Source: Fennellomyces sp. T-0311 (lineage: Eukaryota; Mucoromycota; Mucoromycetes; Mucorales; Lichtheimiaceae). Taken from it: 64,000 bases of DNA. Below the pieces are notes generated by a model. It was not told the DNA's origin, searched no databases, and saw only the letters and a list, made by a program, of their open reading frames with translations. A program made the translations under genes and the position numbers. Below, one piece after another: positions 61,632 to 64,000 of the stretch; the stretch's first letter is position 1; the number at the start of each line of letters is the position of its first letter. Location: NCBI GenBank assembly GCA_025266875.1, contig JALLLT010000005.1:930001-994000 (forward strand), read 5' to 3'.

Positions 61632-63560
61632 TTAATGTAAGCAAGCTCCGTTTCGTACAATATAAACCCCATTGACGATGACTTTGGCAACAGACGCACA
61701 TATTAACGAGATACATCCACCTTTTTCCATCTCAAATTTGCAACGTTCAAATAATGTATCGTTTTCGAGAGAGTCGGGGTGCTTCCGTTTTCCCAAGAGT
61801 ACCGCGGGTTCGTTGTGTGCGAGCAAGTTGAGAGCTTGTTGAGTATTCAATTTGATGAACTTGCCGGCGGGGTTGGGGTCAATAACCAGTGTCTCGTCGA
61901 ACTCCAGCGATCGAGAGTTCATCATAAGGGGAGGAGAGATTTCTGGGAGCAGATACACGTCGCGGAATGTGGTATCATTAGCTGTGCGTAAAGAAAACAG
62001 CTTGGCTCGGGCACCAGGAGGTTTGTTGGATTTGTGATCGTATATGCAGAGTGATTCAAAGTGGTGGGATGAAAAATCAAGCGTAAACCGAGGAAGTAGA
62101 CTAGGGCCTGTGCATCGGAACATGTGCAGATGAGAAAGTTGAGGACAGCTTTTGGATACGAAGCGTAACAGTGATCCGCATTGGATATCAACACACCGCA
62201 GTCGCAACCTCTTCAATGTCGACGTAAAATTCTTGGTGGCCAGATTGGCTCTGCCATGCACTCCTACGAGCGTCAAGTCTTTCAGGACGGGACAGCATTG
62301 TAGCACGCAGTCGACCCTGACATTCACCAATTCGGTCCAGAGACCCGAGCAGACGAGTTCCAGCTGCACCAATCGACTGCACATGGTTGCATTCGTGAAC
62401 GGTTCGCCGATAAATTTGGACGGGAGCGACAGCCTGAGTCGGCTTACTTTGCTAGCCACTAGGTCCACCATCGCCTTATATCCCTCCGCATCCACTAGGT
62501 CCGTGCACTCTCCTTTGACCATGACCTGGTTTAATTCACCCCCTGAAAAGATCTGGTACATGGCTTCTTTGGGCAACGACACATCTGCCAATTCCACAGT
62601 GCGAAGCTGGGGGCAACGTTGGGCAAGCAGCGGTTTGTCGCAATCGTAGCGCCACTCTTGCGGCGTAGCGTCATGTGACCAGTTCATCGAGCGTTCCCAG
62701 CACCAATTACTGAAATAAAGCGCACGTAGACGAGGGTACATGGCCGCAGCATATCGAATCCATCGCTCGAAGTCCAACAGGATGCTCTCATCGCACACTT
62801 CAAGGCGCTGCATTCGCGCTGCCTTTGCTGGCCAGAGCGGGGAATCCAGATCGCTGATACGCTCATCACTCTCGGCCGTCGCCTCCGTTGGGGTGCTCAA
62901 AATGTCGACGTAGCTAGTGTAATCTGAGGTAGTAATGGTGATTTTGAGGTGGGTAAGGTTGGGGCAGGCCTCGTGGATGATGTCCATTTGCCTGTATGTC
63001 AGTTTGCGAAGCACACCATGCAATGCCAAATAGCGCAAGTTTTGGGCTGCATTGAGGTAAAGTGACACGTCGTCGTGCTGTAACGTCGTACGGTTACGTC
63101 GGCTTTTCGGTTCGCACTCCAGCGTTAGTTGCGTTATGCGCGGAAACATCTCCATGATTCGTGCGGGAGTGCCAAAGTAGCGTCGACTAGCCCCGTGGTT
63201 CGTCTTTGTTACATGCGCCTCGTGCGCCTTGCTATCCTGCCACCGAAACGTCAGCGAGTTCACATACGGACACAGCTCCAACAGCCGATTCATTCGCTTG
63301 CATGTCATGAATCCGTCACAGATCTTGAGCTCACGAACACATTGACCGAGTGGGAGCGTTGATTTTGCCGTGCCATCGAGACGTTGCATAAATGCAAGAA
63401 ACATGTATCGCTGGCGAGTGTCGACGCTTTTGTACAGCACCCGCTCAAACACAGTGTGCCACTCGTGATTCACAAGGAGACAAGTGATTATGTCGTGCAG
63501 AGAGATTAAACTGGCAACGAGATCCAAGATCTCCAGTGGGAGATCCCCAATGGAAGGCAT
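61632..63560 (-). CDS. F-box protein with LRR-like C-terminus (642 aa)
   Basis: Intronless. N-terminal F-box at residues about 5-50 (IGDLPLEILDLVASLISLHD, LLVNHEWHTVFERVLYKSVD), a probable Skp1-binding substrate receptor of an SCF ligase. The remainder has irregular leucine-rich repeats of the type CPNLTHLKITITTSDY, CPQLRTVELADVSLPKEAMY, CPVLKDLTLVGVHGRANLAT and CPQLSHLHMFRCTG, typical of large F-box families in Mucoromycota. Substrate unknown. A relic of a paralogue lies at 50470-51500 on the same strand. Stop lies in a TA-rich 3' end; start is 100 bp from the SKI2 stop. Confidence 0.85.
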   Translation of the reverse strand: MPSIGDLPLEILDLVASLISLHDIITCLLVNHEWHTVFERVLYKSVDTRQRYMFLAFMQRLDGTAKSTLPLGQCVRELKICDGFMTCKRMNRLLELCPYVNSLTFRWQDSKAHEAHVTKTNHGASRRYFGTPARIMEMFPRITQLTLECEPKSRRNRTTLQHDDVSLYLNAAQNLRYLALHGVLRKLTYRQMDIIHEACPNLTHLKITITTSDYTSYVDILSTPTEATAESDERISDLDSPLWPAKAARMQRLEVCDESILLDFERWIRYAAAMYPRLRALYFSNWCWERSMNWSHDATPQEWRYDCDKPLLAQRCPQLRTVELADVSLPKEAMYQIFSGGELNQVMVKGECTDLVDAEGYKAMVDLVASKVSRLRLSLPSKFIGEPFTNATMCSRLVQLELVCSGLWTELVNVRVDCVLQCCPVLKDLTLVGVHGRANLATKNFTSTLKRLRLRCVDIQCGSLLRFVSKSCPQLSHLHMFRCTGPSLLPRFTLDFSSHHFESLCIYDHKSNKPPGARAKLFSLRTANDTTFRDVYLLPEISPPLMMNSRSLEFDETLVIDPNPAGKFIKLNTQQALNLLAHNEPAVLLGKRKHPDSLENDTLFERCKFEMEKGGCISLICASVAKVIVNGVYIVRNGACLH

Positions 63561-63661
63561 AAGAGATAGATTGAGACAACTTTTTTTGTGCTTAAAACGA
63601 GAGGAACGAGAGAAAGAGAGAGAGAGAGCAAAGGAGAAAAGGGGTGGCGCCGATAGACTTT

Positions 63662-64000
63662 TTAGAAATACTAAAGGAGGTGCGTCAGAAAACGGTTCAC
63701 ATGCTCTTGTCGTTGTTTACTTACCAAGCTAGCCGCAAACACAATGTCTCTCTTGATGTCCTGTTCCGCCTGCTCCATCTTTTTGTATAAATTGGTATCG
63801 CCCATCATGCGCGCCGCGCTCATCACCTCACGCGTTGTTTCATCCAACCGGCTGATACATCGAACAATCGAACCTTCCAGGACATCCGTAAGATCCGTGA
63901 TGTGTTTGAACGGCAGTCCGCGAGCCCATTCATACACAACTTCCACAAGCCCGAAATGCAGCCCGTTCACATAGTCTTCCACCGAAATCGGCAGTCCGCA
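63662..64000 (-). CDS. SKI2: Ski2-type DExH RNA helicase, C-terminal end only
   Basis: C-terminal helical domain of the Ski-complex helicase that feeds mRNA to the cytoplasmic exosome. Visible exon 63725-64000 reads FGLVEVVYEWARGLPFKHIT, DVLEGSIVRCISRLDETTRE and QDIKRDIVFAASL. A 54-nt intron (63671-63724) leads to a terminal exon 63662-63670 that encodes only Tyr-Phe-stop. SIVRCISRLDE with IKRDIVFAASL favours Ski2 over Mtr4, which usually has a different terminus. The gene continues beyond the right edge. Confidence 0.88.

Overview
The window is nuclear DNA from a fungus, most likely an early-diverging one (Mucoromycota, Mucorales-like). The genes are dense and carry many short GT-AG introns of about 50-75 nt. 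The recognisable proteins are fungal housekeeping proteins: HisRS, Rpt1, Rtt106, Bre1, Hel2, Tma16 and Ski2. The accessory DNA holds relics of Crypton, Tc1/mariner, LINE and Mutator-like elements. No rRNA, tRNA, CRISPR array or prokaryotic operon was seen. Exon models were rebuilt by hand from splice signals and reading-frame continuity; where phases and total lengths are given, the frame closes exactly.

Layout: (1) 0-4 kb: 3'-truncated DnaJ gene (minus), an uncharacterised coiled-coil gene (plus), and histidyl-tRNA synthetase (minus) with a probable mitochondrial leader exon. (2) 4.1-21.4 kb: three intact 15-exon paralogues of a DUF1399/GRDP-type protein with Gly-rich tails. They are separated by repeat-rich DNA holding a HisRS gene fragment, a decayed LINE, a 171-bp TA-flanked MITE with an empty paralogous site, and a CACTA-like terminus. 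(3) 23.3-27 kb: F-box/LRR protein and the ribosome-collision E3 ligase Hel2. (4) 27.8-32.7 kb: a transposon nest in which a dead Crypton (tyrosine recombinase plus GCR1_C-like domain) is interrupted by a Tc1 element with perfect 28-bp TIRs and by a large inverted-repeat element. (5) 33.3-50.1 kb: housekeeping block with a three-KH protein, a rhomboid that lacks its catalytic His, Bre1, Rtt106, Rpt1, a small secreted protein, a Ser/Pro-rich protein, a tiny two-exon protein and Tma16. (6) 50.4-63.6 kb: a duplicated accessory region with an F-box relic, a decayed and an intact copy of a gene with a PD-(D/E)XK-like motif, 330-bp tandem repeats and an intact F-box gene. (7) 63.66-64 kb: the C-terminus of Ski2.

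Functionally, Hel2, Ski2, Tma16 and HisRS act in translation or its quality control, and Bre1 and Rtt106 act on chromatin. Nothing suggests that these neighbours form a pathway. The most unusual parts are the GRDP array, which shows mosaic similarity and micro-exons, and the nested transposons. Two introns use GC-AG borders, one of them directly after an ATG-only exon.
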